From the IMG/VR virus record IMGVR_UViG_3300049491_000418, positions 1 to 64,000 of that record: a DNA stretch of 64,000 nt. One strand, written 5' to 3'. The translations under genes were made by a program, and so were the position numbers. Shown piece after piece: positions 35,121-46,100 of this stretch (the first letter of the stretch is position 1; every line of letters begins with the position of its first letter). This stretch comes from a virus. Below the pieces are notes generated by a model. It was not told the origin of the DNA, made no database searches, and saw only the letters and a list, made by a program, of their open reading frames with translations.

Positions 35121-36985
35121 TGGGATGGATAGATGAAATGGAAAATGGTGGTCAGTTTGATGGCTTAGCCAATAAGGGTTTCAATTATAATGGAGCCTGG
35201 GGAGGACCTGCACAGAATGGAACTAGTATGCCAGGTTCTGTAGGATTCTCTTATGCTAGAACTGGAGCACCTAGTAATGGTCCTTATGCTAAGAAGACTA
35301 CACCATCTGCACAAGATGGGATAAGAATGTCTAATTCTAAAATGAAAAGAGGGGTAGAACTTCTTTTACAAGAAAGAAAAAATGTATTGGCTGATCAAGC
35401 TAAGTTAAGATCAACTGGTCAAGTACTTAATCCAAAATCTGTCAAATTCAAACAACAAGCCCCTAAAAGAGAAGAAGTAAGGAAACATGTATCACAAGGT
35501 AAGCTTGATAAATCTTTGGACATTGCTGTAAATCCTCTTACTGCTTTTGGATATTTGGCTAGAAATGAAAACATACCAGATAACTTTACTTATGGAGAAA
35601 GAAATTCTCTTGATAATGCAATAGATATTATTAATCCTATAGGGGTTGCTGATAACATTGTTAAACTTCCTCAGGATATTGCTAGAGGTAATTATGCTAG
35701 TGCAGGTCTTAGAGCTTTAGATGTATTACCTATGGCAGATTATTTGGCCCCTGCCTTTAAGAATATTAAAAAGAATCCTTTATACCAAAAGTTAGATAGT
35801 AATGTTATATATCCTCTTCAATTTAGAAAAGAAATAAAAGCAATGCAGGACTATCATGCTGGATTACCTACAGAATTTGAAACTCCAGAAGCAAGAGAAA
35901 GATTATCAATAGCAATGGGACTTGATACTGATAAATTACAGTATCCTACATTAACTTCTAACCCCAATATTGGAGGTAGTCATTATGATTCTCTTGATAA
36001 TAGTATTAATATAGATTTTAGACAAGTAAAAGAGATTCAAAAGGATAACTTATTCTCTCCGAAGAGTATTCATGATCATGAAGTTGGACACTGGTTACAA
36101 AGAGAAGCTTATGCACAATCTCCTGAGTTTACACAACGTGTAGAAAAATATCATAAAGATTTAGATAAATTCAACAATCCTGATGCTTATCCTTTAAGTG
36201 AAGGAGAGAAAACATTAAAAAGATTAGGTTTATTAAATCCTCCCAGAAAACCAGAAATGCCTATAGCTACACCGCATCCAAGTAAGATTGATGAATATGC
36301 TCTTGATATGTATGATTATGATCAAAATACAAAAGAGATACGTTCTAAAATATATGATGATATTATTATGGATGATAATATTCCTATAGAGGAATTTACA
36401 AGAGTAAGTAACAATGTTAAGTACTTCCCAAACAATGAAGTTGAACCTATGGCTCACTTAAGAGAGATGAGACAAAATATGATTAATACAGGCTTTATTA
36501 AAAACAAGTATGATGATATTTCTGAAGAAACTATTAAGGATTTTATGCATCATAATCCACAAGATAGAATTTCTAGTTTTACAGAACCTACTCCTGAAAA
36601 GTTAATGGGATTATCTGAATTGTTTAAATTCTTACCAGCAGCTATACCTGTTGCAGGTGCTGCTACTGTTTCTGCTCAACAGAAAAGAAATGGTGGAGTT
36701 ATTAAAGATGACAATGGTTATTGGAATCCAAACAACTGGGGTAAGGTTGTAGAGATAGGAAGTAATAATATAACAATGAAAGGGGTTGATCAACCTCTAC
36801 TTGGTATTTCTGATACAGGAGATACTAAATATATGGAACCTGGAAAAGGTTATCAATTTGAAGGAAGTAAAGTAACAGAGTTCCCAATAGCACAGAATGG
36901 TAGGGGCTTGACAAAGTTGGATCAATTGACTAACTTTACAAATTATAATAAGCCACAAAAAGGTGGATGGTTGGACCAATTCTAA
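35120..36985 (+). CDS. Cargo protein with HEVGH zincin metalloprotease motif
   Basis: The 621-residue protein begins MGWIDEMENGGQFDGLANKG and ends QKGGWLDQF, so a GW[IL]D motif marks both termini. The centre has a clear zinc-protease motif, HEVGH, at residues 320-324 (inside IHDHEVGHWLQREAYA). The sequence NEVEPMAHLREM near residue 440 could supply the third metal ligand. Near the C-terminus NGGVIKDDNG and IAQNG resemble motifs in the next gene. It is the first of the large cargo genes. It could process cargo proteins or the host envelope during ejection. The zincin call is firm; the substrate is not. Confidence 0.7.
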   Translation: MGWIDEMENGGQFDGLANKGFNYNGAWGGPAQNGTSMPGSVGFSYARTGAPSNGPYAKKTTPSAQDGIRMSNSKMKRGVELLLQERKNVLADQAKLRSTGQVLNPKSVKFKQQAPKREEVRKHVSQGKLDKSLDIAVNPLTAFGYLARNENIPDNFTYGERNSLDNAIDIINPIGVADNIVKLPQDIARGNYASAGLRALDVLPMADYLAPAFKNIKKNPLYQKLDSNVIYPLQFRKEIKAMQDYHAGLPTEFETPEARERLSIAMGLDTDKLQYPTLTSNPNIGGSHYDSLDNSINIDFRQVKEIQKDNLFSPKSIHDHEVGHWLQREAYAQSPEFTQRVEKYHKDLDKFNNPDAYPLSEGEKTLKRLGLLNPPRKPEMPIATPHPSKIDEYALDMYDYDQNTKEIRSKIYDDIIMDDNIPIEEFTRVSNNVKYFPNNEVEPMAHLREMRQNMINTGFIKNKYDDISEETIKDFMHHNPQDRISSFTEPTPEKLMGLSELFKFLPAAIPVAGAATVSAQQKRNGGVIKDDNGYWNPNNWGKVVEIGSNNITMKGVDQPLLGISDTGDTKYMEPGKGYQFEGSKVTEFPIAQNGRGLTKLDQLTNFTNYNKPQKGGWLDQF

Positions 36986-36996
36986 TTAAAGTAATT

Positions 36997-39900
36997 ATGA
37001 AAGCACAAATTCTAAAAATCTCTGGCCACAAGAATGAGAAAGACTTCTATAAAGAGTTTCCCACCCAAGAAGCTTTTATGGCTAAGCATGGTGCTGCTTT
37101 TAAGAAAGCACAAACTGGAGTAATGATGGATTCCAACAAGAATGGTGTTCCTGATTACTTAGAAAACATCCCTGACAATAGTTGGTATAATAATCAAAAT
37201 TTTGGTCCACAGTATAATCCAGGAATGAACAATACTTCAAGATTTCCAAAACCTGCTCCAAATACTGATTATTTTGATCCAAGTAGTGTTATTCAGCCTT
37301 ATCAAAAAACTGCAATGGATGTTAATAATGAGAGAATGGCTATTGCTGGGGATACACCAGGTGCTACAGATGCTGCTGCTATTACTGAAAGTGTTGCTGG
37401 AGATTATGGTACTTATGTTCAGGCAGGAATACAAGCTATTGGTGCTGGAGTAGATGCAAAGAAGAATTTTAAGAATGAAAGAAAAAATGTAAAGAGTGCA
37501 AGAGCTTGGGCAGATACTAGTGACATTGTTAAAAAATCATTTAATACATTAGATATTGATGCTCCTAATGTGCGTTATGATAATGCTAAAAGAAAAAGAA
37601 ATGCTCTTATGCCTACTATAACAGGAGAGGAATTATTTCCTATATATGGTACTGGTACCAATCCTTTAGGGCAAGCCAAATCAGGTAAGCAAATTAAAAA
37701 AGCCAATAGTGGTGAAATAATGAATACATATGCTCCTGGAGATCTTTATCAGGATTTAGAGTATGAACCATTACAGGAATCGGTATATCAACCATTAAGA
37801 GATGAGGAAATTGTAAAGGCTTATAAATCTGGTGGATTAGTAAAAGCTCAGAATGGAAAATCTAATTATTTTAATTCAGAATCCTTTCAAAGAAATGCTC
37901 CTTCATGGACTTCATTTGCCAATTCTGCTTCTTCTGTAACTGATAATATGGGAGAGAATGGTCCAGATGCTGGTACAGAATTAGGTGGAAATATTGGACA
38001 AGCTGCAGGTAGTGCTGTTGGTATGTATTTTGGTGGGCCCATTGGTGCAGCTGCTTTAGGTGCTGTTGGTAAATGGGCAGGTGGTGCTTTAGGAGGTGCT
38101 TTAGATACAAATGATGATAAAATAAAAGAAGCTAAGTCACGTATGAACAAAAACATGGCTGAGATAACAGGAATAGAACAACTTAGAGGTGATTATTCAG
38201 CTTATGCAGAAGATGGTGGTAATTATAAAAGCCCACAAGTATTAAAGTACTTTGGTAATAACTCTGTAAATGAATTACTTAAACCAGATCCTATGATGAA
38301 TACTCTTAGAACAGGGGGTAATATTAGATCAAATCAAGTTGGTGATATTGAAGCAGTTTCAGGAGGACATCTTGAACCTATATCCTTTAATCCTTACTCA
38401 GATGGTAATGGTGTTGTCAGTATGATTAAAGGACAAACTCATGAAGAAAGTAATGGAAGACACACAGGTGTGTTGTTAAATTATGATAAAGCAGAGCATG
38501 GAAGTAATACTGCACAAGTAGAGGCAGAAACTGGAGAACCTATTACAGAAATAGGAGATAGTGCTGTTATCTTTGGAGATATGGTAATCAATGATAGAAC
38601 TGTTGGAGGGGATCCAATGTTCAAAGGTTTATATGGAAAAACATTTAAGAAAGCTATGGCAGGTCTAGCAGAACAAAATCAGAAACTTAATAAACAACAA
38701 TCCAAAAATACTAATGCTCTTAATGACCTTGATGTGAGAACTCCTATTGATAAGCTTACTCTAAATTCATTAACAATGAATGCTAAAGGTATTGATAATA
38801 AATATGCATTAAATGATGCTATGATGAAGAAAGCAGCTGCTCACCAAGAAGTTGTCAATAATGAAGCAGAAAGATTAGGTATAAACTCTGGGGCTTTTTC
38901 TAGAGGAAAATTAGCTCCTGCAGATAATGAGTCATCTTACTCTAAAAATGGTGGAATAATTAAAGCTCAAAATGGTGTCACTAAAGGAAACCCTAAGTTT
39001 AAAGGTAATATAGATCCTAATAAGAAATATGCTAATACAACTGCTACTCCTGGAGCTTTAGATTATACTCCTATTGGTACAGGAAATGATAATATGTTTT
39101 CTTCTCCAGAGGCTTATGCTAAATATAAAACAGAAACTGAAGCAGCATATAATGATCCAGAAATGGCTAAAGCATTGGTAGATTATTTTAAAAATTATGA
39201 AGGAGAAGATTGGCAAGATGTAAGAGCTTCTATAAATAAAGGTAAAACCTTTGAGGAACAAAAAGCAATAGCACAAAAACTTGCTACAGATGGTCTTCCA
39301 GGAAGATTTCATATCAATACTTCTGATTTTAAAACTGAAGCTCCAGCTGCAACTCCTGCAACTCCTACAACTCCTGCAGAAGAAAAAGATAAGAATTATC
39401 AAGTTACTCCTTATAAAAAAACAGGATTGGAAACTCTTGCAGGACAAATTCTTCCTTGGATGAGAAAACAACCAGGTGAAAGTTTAATGGGAGACCAATT
39501 GGCTGGTGAAATGTTTGCCTTATCCAATAACCAAGAGGAACCTGTGGATGCTAGATTCTATCACCCACAACTTAGAACTCCTTATGATATATCTTATCAA
39601 GATCAATTAAATGAGAATCAAGCTGATTTTAATCAATTAGTAAATGCCTCAGGTAATAATCCAGAAGCATTAGCAGCTTTGGCTGCTCAAAAGTATGGAG
39701 CTAATTCTAAAGTGCTTGCTGAACAATTCAGAGCTAATCAAGCTATGAAAGATCAAGTATATAGTGGAAACATTAATACCCTTAATGAAGCCCAATTGAA
39801 AAATCTTCAAATAGCTGATCAACAATATGTAAGACAAGCTCAAGCTAAATCAGCTACTAAAGCAGTTAAGCAAGAAGCTATTAACTCTATATCAAGTAAG

Positions 39901-40299
39901 ATAGGTCAAAACAGATTGGAGAATAGAACTCTTCAAGTTTATGCTAATATGTTCCCTGATTATTCTTATGATAGTCAATTTAGAATAAGAAAAACAGGTG
40001 CACCTGCAAATATAGATATACCTGTAATTTATAATGAAAAGGGTGAACCTACTCATAAGATTATTAAGGATAAAGAAGGTAAAGTTATAGGTTATGAACC
40101 TATTAATCCTATAGCTGAGACAGATAGTAATAATATTATTCCTATTCCTGCTGCTGGAATTGTACCTATTAATCCAACAGCAGTAAAAAATAATACTACT
40201 AAGACTATGGGAACTTCTAGTTCTACAGGTCCTACTATTATTCAAGATAAAAATAAAAAAAGATATGGAGGTTTAGCAAAAGCTTTTAAAGATCTCTAA
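36997..40299 (+). CDS. Large cargo protein with repeated NGG/KAQNG motifs
   Basis: The ATG at 36997 (MKAQILKISGHKNEKDFYKE) is chosen over the in-frame ATG at 36967 within the previous gene; it lies 11 nt after that stop. The 1,100-residue protein is mostly helical with Ala/Gly-rich amphipathic segments (GGNIGQAAGSAVGMYFGGPI near residue 330). Short repeats punctuate it: SGGLVKAQNG near 282, NGGIIKAQNG near 650, RYGGLAKAF at the end. The latter part contains a low-complexity Ala/Thr/Pro stretch near 790. This fits virion cargo proteins of crAss-like phages. Function as an ejected or head-filling protein is inferred. Confidence 0.65.
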   Translation: MKAQILKISGHKNEKDFYKEFPTQEAFMAKHGAAFKKAQTGVMMDSNKNGVPDYLENIPDNSWYNNQNFGPQYNPGMNNTSRFPKPAPNTDYFDPSSVIQPYQKTAMDVNNERMAIAGDTPGATDAAAITESVAGDYGTYVQAGIQAIGAGVDAKKNFKNERKNVKSARAWADTSDIVKKSFNTLDIDAPNVRYDNAKRKRNALMPTITGEELFPIYGTGTNPLGQAKSGKQIKKANSGEIMNTYAPGDLYQDLEYEPLQESVYQPLRDEEIVKAYKSGGLVKAQNGKSNYFNSESFQRNAPSWTSFANSASSVTDNMGENGPDAGTELGGNIGQAAGSAVGMYFGGPIGAAALGAVGKWAGGALGGALDTNDDKIKEAKSRMNKNMAEITGIEQLRGDYSAYAEDGGNYKSPQVLKYFGNNSVNELLKPDPMMNTLRTGGNIRSNQVGDIEAVSGGHLEPISFNPYSDGNGVVSMIKGQTHEESNGRHTGVLLNYDKAEHGSNTAQVEAETGEPITEIGDSAVIFGDMVINDRTVGGDPMFKGLYGKTFKKAMAGLAEQNQKLNKQQSKNTNALNDLDVRTPIDKLTLNSLTMNAKGIDNKYALNDAMMKKAAAHQEVVNNEAERLGINSGAFSRGKLAPADNESSYSKNGGIIKAQNGVTKGNPKFKGNIDPNKKYANTTATPGALDYTPIGTGNDNMFSSPEAYAKYKTETEAAYNDPEMAKALVDYFKNYEGEDWQDVRASINKGKTFEEQKAIAQKLATDGLPGRFHINTSDFKTEAPAATPATPTTPAEEKDKNYQVTPYKKTGLETLAGQILPWMRKQPGESLMGDQLAGEMFALSNNQEEPVDARFYHPQLRTPYDISYQDQLNENQADFNQLVNASGNNPEALAALAAQKYGANSKVLAEQFRANQAMKDQVYSGNINTLNEAQLKNLQIADQQYVRQAQAKSATKAVKQEAINSISSKIGQNRLENRTLQVYANMFPDYSYDSQFRIRKTGAPANIDIPVIYNEKGEPTHKIIKDKEGKVIGYEPINPIAETDSNNIIPIPAAGIVPINPTAVKNNTTKTMGTSSSTGPTIIQDKNKKRYGGLAKAFKDL

Positions 40300-40341
40300 T
40301 CAATTTGATTATAAATAATCACTTAGGTTTATTAGTCTCTA

Positions 40342-40372
40342 TTGTAGGGTATAATAAATTCAATTAACTTTG
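40342..40372 (+). promoter_or_regulatory. Candidate promoter, TTG / TAACTTTG
   Basis: TAACTTTG (40365-40372) matches the Bacteroidota -7 consensus TAnnTTTG, and TTG at 40342-40344 lies about 20 nt upstream, the expected -33 spacing. The ATG of the next gene is 16 nt downstream. A small inverted repeat (TTAAC/GTTAA) overlaps the -7 element. This is the best-matched promoter in the 40300-40388 gap. Confidence 0.45.
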
Positions 40373-40388
40373 TTAATCAATTATTATT

Positions 40389-43109
40389 ATGGCAAGTTTC
40401 ACAGATACTCAACCACCAAAGTTTAATCCATACATACAACAACAACCTGTTGAAGCTATGGTATCTGTTGGTATGCAGAAGCAAAAAGCTTATGAAGAAG
40501 GAGTTCAGAAGATACAAACTCAAGTTGACAATATTGCAGGACTTGATGTTATAAGAGATGTTGATAAAGCCTATCTTCAATCTAAATTGAATCAATTAGG
40601 AAATAATCTCCGTACAGTTGCTTCTGGAGATTTTTCTAATTTTCAGTTAGTGAACTCTGTTTCTGGTATGACTAAGCAACTTATTAGAGATGAAGGTATT
40701 CAAAATGCAGTAAGTTCTACAGCAAAACTCAGAAAGGAACAAACTTTTATGGAAGAAGAACGTAAGAAAGGAGAACTTAATCCAGCTAATGAGTATGTTT
40801 TCAATAAACAAGTATCCTCATGGATGGATAATTCTGATGTAAATGCTGGATTAAATGCTAAATATAATAAGTTCTTTGATGTTGATAAACATATGGCTGA
40901 TACTTTTGATAAGATTAAGCCTGATGGATATACCATTGATCAAATATTTGTTACTGGTAATGATGGAAAACCTCTTATAAATAAAAGAACAGGACAACCT
41001 GAACTTTCTCATTCAATGAAGAAATTAAAAAAAGAAGGTAAATTTCCTGAGAAAGTAAAACAAACAATAGACTATGTATTCTCTGATCCAAGAGTATCTA
41101 AACAGTTAGGTATAAATGGACAATATACTTATAGAGGATTAGATTCTGCTGCTTTATTGGAAAGAACAGGTAAAGTAAAAACAGAACAAATTAATAATAT
41201 AGAAGATAATATTTCTTCTTTGAATATTCAAAAAAGTGCAACAACCAATAAGGCAGAACAAGATGTATATCAAGCACAAATTGATAAACTAAATGAAACT
41301 AAAGCTGCTGTACAATCATCTTATGAAGATATTCAGGAAGCTGCTGTTAGTAATCCTGATTCTATTAGAGCTTTACTAGCTAGAGATGATGCCAAGAATA
41401 AATTTACTGCTATGTATACCAATGTTATCACTGAAGAAACTATTCATGATAACCCAGCTTTTAAGATGGAGTTTGAAATACAAAAAGAGCGTAATGATAT
41501 GGCTATTAAAAAAGAAGACATGCGTTACAAATGGGCAGGTTTAGCACAACAAAAAGAATTAGCTATTAGAAAAGAAGGTTCTGATTATAGAATAGCTATG
41601 TTAAAAGCTAAGAAAGAGGAGGAGGAAGCTTCATCAGCTGGGTTAACTGAAGGTCCTTTAGACACAGACAGAGATTATAATGAGACTTTTGATAAAATGG
41701 GTGAGAATGCTTGGAAAGATTATAGTACTTCAGTAGACCAGTTATTATTTGGTACAGGAGTACTTGATCCAAAAGTACTAGCTGATTATAAAAGTAGAAA
41801 TAAAGGAGTAAGTGATGAAGTAGCTATGAGAGCTGTTGTAAATGCTACAGCAAAAAAGAGAGGAATGACTCCTTATCTCTTTAGAACTAAATATGCTATT
41901 GAAGCTAATACTAGACTTTCTGAAAATCCACAGTTGGATCAAACAATGAAAAACTTAAAAGGTTCTGTTGAAAATGCTAAAAAGCACTTTGATATTTATA
42001 ATAATGCTAAGATTAAAATTGATGCAGAAACTCCTGATGTGGCAGAGTTAAACAATGTAAAACCAATTACATTAAATATGTCTACAGGTATGGCTCCTTT
42101 TGGTAGTCCTAAAAAAGTTACTTTAACACCAGCAATGCAATATGATTTATCTCTAGTTTTTAATGATACAAAAAGTATGTTTAGTACTGATCAAGAAGTA
42201 GAAGCTTCAGAGGCAGCAATGAAACGTTTAAAAGCTAAAGGTATTACAGAACAAATGGTACGTGCTTTTCCTGCTGCTTTTAGATATGGTACTGGTACAC
42301 CCCCTGGTGTAAATCCACAGGAATGGGAAAAAGCTAAAAATTTCATGTATAATGATGCAAATAAAAACTTTGCAGCAAGTTATCAAACAAGAGCAGCTAA
42401 GATTAAAGAGATGGCTATTTTAAATCCTGTTGTAAGACAACCATTAGCAAGTGGTGAAACTAAAATAGATACTCAAAGAAAAGAAACATTGTCTGGTTAT
42501 GTAGGAGCATATGCTAATGAAGGACAAAATGAGTCTCCAGGTTTAGTAAAAAATGCTGCAGCAATGCAAGCTATACTTAAAGATGATAAAAAAGGAACAG
42601 TGCAATATACTGCTACCAGAGATGAAGTTACTAATCAGATAACTCCAAAAGCATTATTTTATAGTACTAATGGTAGTTTAGTTGGTGAAGTAACCTTAAG
42701 TGAAAGACAAGCAGCTTCTATAGGTTTTAATCCTGGTAAAGGTTACCAAGATATGGTGGTTAAAGAGCTAGATAATAAAATGTATGTTACTAGTAACAAT
42801 ACTACTGCTTTTGGAGATGTTAAAGATATTAGTACATATCAAATGAATGATGTTGCTTTTACTAAACAAGACTTTCCTAGTTTAAAAGGAACTCCTTATG
42901 ATGTAAAAGGTAATGTTAAAAAAAGCACTATAGTTGATAGAGGTGGAGTTTCTAGAGAAATTTTTACTAATTATGTTTATGTAAATGATGGAAAAGGAAA
43001 ACCTGTTCTTATAGAACTACCAAAAAATGCAAATTCTATGGTAGAAGCTGTTAACATGTTTTCAAACCTTACACCTGATGTAATAAATGCTATTATTAAA
43101 ACAAAATAA
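40389..43109 (+). CDS. Cargo protein, helical (906 aa)
   Basis: The 906-residue protein begins MASFTDTQPPKFNPYIQQQP. It is helical over most of its length, with coiled-coil segments near residues 20-90 (QKIQTQVDNIAGLDVIRDVD) and 260-330. A Lys/Glu-rich stretch follows near 400-415. The N-terminal PxFxPYxQxxP motif and the helical rod are familiar from cargo proteins next to the giant genes in crAss-like phages. No catalytic motif is seen. It is followed two bases later by the giant polymerase gene, so the two are co-translated. It is probably packed with the polymerase. Confidence 0.65.
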   Translation: MASFTDTQPPKFNPYIQQQPVEAMVSVGMQKQKAYEEGVQKIQTQVDNIAGLDVIRDVDKAYLQSKLNQLGNNLRTVASGDFSNFQLVNSVSGMTKQLIRDEGIQNAVSSTAKLRKEQTFMEEERKKGELNPANEYVFNKQVSSWMDNSDVNAGLNAKYNKFFDVDKHMADTFDKIKPDGYTIDQIFVTGNDGKPLINKRTGQPELSHSMKKLKKEGKFPEKVKQTIDYVFSDPRVSKQLGINGQYTYRGLDSAALLERTGKVKTEQINNIEDNISSLNIQKSATTNKAEQDVYQAQIDKLNETKAAVQSSYEDIQEAAVSNPDSIRALLARDDAKNKFTAMYTNVITEETIHDNPAFKMEFEIQKERNDMAIKKEDMRYKWAGLAQQKELAIRKEGSDYRIAMLKAKKEEEEASSAGLTEGPLDTDRDYNETFDKMGENAWKDYSTSVDQLLFGTGVLDPKVLADYKSRNKGVSDEVAMRAVVNATAKKRGMTPYLFRTKYAIEANTRLSENPQLDQTMKNLKGSVENAKKHFDIYNNAKIKIDAETPDVAELNNVKPITLNMSTGMAPFGSPKKVTLTPAMQYDLSLVFNDTKSMFSTDQEVEASEAAMKRLKAKGITEQMVRAFPAAFRYGTGTPPGVNPQEWEKAKNFMYNDANKNFAASYQTRAAKIKEMAILNPVVRQPLASGETKIDTQRKETLSGYVGAYANEGQNESPGLVKNAAAMQAILKDDKKGTVQYTATRDEVTNQITPKALFYSTNGSLVGEVTLSERQAASIGFNPGKGYQDMVVKELDNKMYVTSNNTTAFGDVKDISTYQMNDVAFTKQDFPSLKGTPYDVKGNVKKSTIVDRGGVSREIFTNYVYVNDGKGKPVLIELPKNANSMVEAVNMFSNLTPDVINAIIKTK

Positions 43110-43111
43110 TC

Positions 43112-46100
43112 ATGGAAGAAGAAATTGGCTTAATGAATGATCTACCCACTGCTTCTAATATAAGTGTTCCTAGTGGAGATAATCCTAATATTAGTTCTGC
43201 TCATGAATTACCTGTTAACCTAGGAGGTACAGCTTCTGGCTTACCTGTCTATGTTCCTAACAATCCTTCAACAAGAGGAAGTGGTAAACCTGAGTTTAGA
43301 GAACAGTCTCTTGAGGAGATTATGGATGGTATGGATATTTCTGATAAAAGTGGTGCTTTAGATTATGTTTCAGCAAGAGATTTACCAGGATCAGGCAGAT
43401 ATGATAAAGGTGTTTATGTTGGAAGAGATGCAGAGGAAATGTATGCTCAACAACAATCTACTGCAGAGAAATGGGGTAATGGTGTGGCCAAGATGGTTGG
43501 TACTGCAGCAACTACTTTTGTTAGTGGTACTGTTGGTACCTTAAATGGTATTGGTGCCATGTTTGCTGAGAATAGATTGGCTGCTTTCTATGATAATGAT
43601 ACTAACCGTAAGATGGATGAGTATAATAAGAAGATGGAAGATTATCTTCCAAATTATTATACCCAAGCAGAAACAAGTGCATCTTGGTTATCTCCTAAGA
43701 ATGTATGGACAGCCAACTTCTGGTCAGATAAAGTAATAAAAAATTTAGGTTTCTCTATTGGTTCAATGGCTGGTGGAGCTGCTTGGAGTAAAGCTTTTGG
43801 CTTTGTAGGTAAGATTAATGCCTTAGTTAGAGCAGAAAAGGGTTTAGAAACTCTTACTGCTGTAGAAGCTGCTATGGTTAATGCCAATAGTGTTTCTAAG
43901 TTTGGAGCAGTATCTAAAGCCTTAAATGGTTTAGCTACAAAATATGTAAATCCTGCAGGTGCTTATATTCTTGCTAATGGTGAAAGAGCTACTATAGCCT
44001 TAATGGGTACTATGGGTGAGGCTAGTATGGAGGCTCTCCAAAATATGAATGACTTTAGAAATAAACTTATAAAAGAATATAAACTTCAATCAGGTGTTGA
44101 ACCATCTGGTGAAGATCTTGAGGAAATTAATAACATGGCTGACCATGTTGGTAATTTTACTTGGGGAATGAATGTTGCTTTGTTATCTGCTACTAATTAT
44201 ATTCAATTACCAAAAATACTTAATAGTAGTAAAACAGCTGAGAGGAGAGCAATTAATGAACTTGCTAAAGAATCAGTGGCAGAAGGGGCTACTATAGCTG
44301 AGAAAACAGCTGCTAAATATGGAGCAAAAGCTTCTAATTTAGAAAGAGCTTTTGGTAAACCAGGCAAACTATTTGGTGATTACTTAGTTAATCCAGTTTC
44401 TTTATTATTTGCTCCTTCTGAGGCTTTTGAAGAAGGAATGCAATTTGCTATTCAAACAGGGGTTGAAGACTATTTCAATAGAGCACATCAAAATGAACAA
44501 GATACTAATGATTTTTGGAATAATACTTTAGACAGTATGGGTAATGTGTTTAGCTATGGTGTTAAACAAGCTCTTACTACTAAGGAAGGTTTAGAGGGAA
44601 TTTTGATTGGTGGTATTTCTGGAGGTCTTCAAACTTCTTTCTCTCCTTTTGGAGAGAACAATATAAAAGAAAGAGGCTTTACAGGAACAGGTGGTCAAGT
44701 AGGTAGAAATACTGCTGCAGCAATTACTGAAATCAATAATTCCAAAAACCTTACTCAAGCTTTAAAAGATGCTAGAAACTTTGTTTCTATTGGTATTGGT
44801 TCTCAAAAAAACCGTCAAGAGGCTGTAGCAAATAATGACACTTTTAATGAGAAAAACTTTGAAAAAGATTATGCTCTTTCATATATAATGCCTAGAGTTA
44901 AATATGGTAAAATAGATGCTGTACTTTCAGAACTAGATTTATATAGAAGACAAGCTTTATCTGATGCTGGTTTTGAGGACTTAAAGGCTTCTGAAGTTGT
45001 TCTTGAGAATGAAACTAAACAACAGTTTATAAAAAGACTTGATAATATTGAAAGTACATCTAGACAGGTAAGTAAAACCTATGATATAATTAATGATAGA
45101 TACTCTAATATTACAGATGAAAAAGGTAGAAGACTTTATGATGATAAAGTTGTAGATGAGTTAGTTTATGCTGCAGCTAAAACTGTAGATGCTGATGAGC
45201 GTTTAAAAGATTTATCATCAGAAATGTCACTTGCTGGATTGGGTATAGATAGATTAAGAACAGCTATGCAGGCTTCTCCAAGTTGGGAAGATAATAATAC
45301 TAAAGGTGTTATCAAAGATGCTGAAGTTCAGAAAGAAATAAATGCTTTATTTGCTGAAGCAAAAATAAAAGATCCTAATAATTTACAAAATTACAGAGAG
45401 AAAGTATTTGATTTTGCCAATCTATTGGTTGACAGAAAAAGATATATTGATGATTATAACAAAAGAATTTTAACTCCTGAAGAGTTTAGTGCACCTGATG
45501 TAGATACTACAGAGTATCCTCCTATTGGTAGTCCTAAAGAGGTAATGAAAGTTACTACATCTACAGGAGATGTTAATGTTAATGTTGGAGAAGAATACAT
45601 AATGGGTAGAGTTACTCTTAAGAGTAAAAAAGGTCATGATGTATATGAGGCTCCTACTATAACTATCTTAGGGCAAAATGAAGATGGTACACTAAAAGTT
45701 AAGAAAGAGGATGGTACCATAGTTTCTATGGATCCTGAGGAACTAGAAAGTAGAAGTCTTACTAAAGCTGAGGATGTTAGAAAGAATCCTAAAATTTCTT
45801 TCTATATTTACAACTGGAATGTTGTTTGGAAAAATAGAAGTGTTAAGGGTGCTGATGGTAAAGCTGCTGTTGGTAGAATTGTTTATGATAAAAAACAGGA
45901 TAGATTACTGTTTCAATATATAGGTAAAGGTGGTGTTTTAATGGAACAAGAGGTTATTAACACTATGTTCTCATATAAAACAGCAACTAAACTAGGTTTT
46001 AAACAACCTTATATAACTGCGCAATCTGTTTTAACACCAGCACAAGAAGCTTCTATGGAGAAATTCATTGAATCTAAGATGTCTTTTTCAGAAAAAATCA

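Noticed and set aside
37100-39471. Several long antisense frames (for example 39058-39471)
   Set aside because: They lie fully opposite strongly coding cargo genes, have unlikely Ser/Phe/Arg-rich compositions and lack start context; they are shadows.
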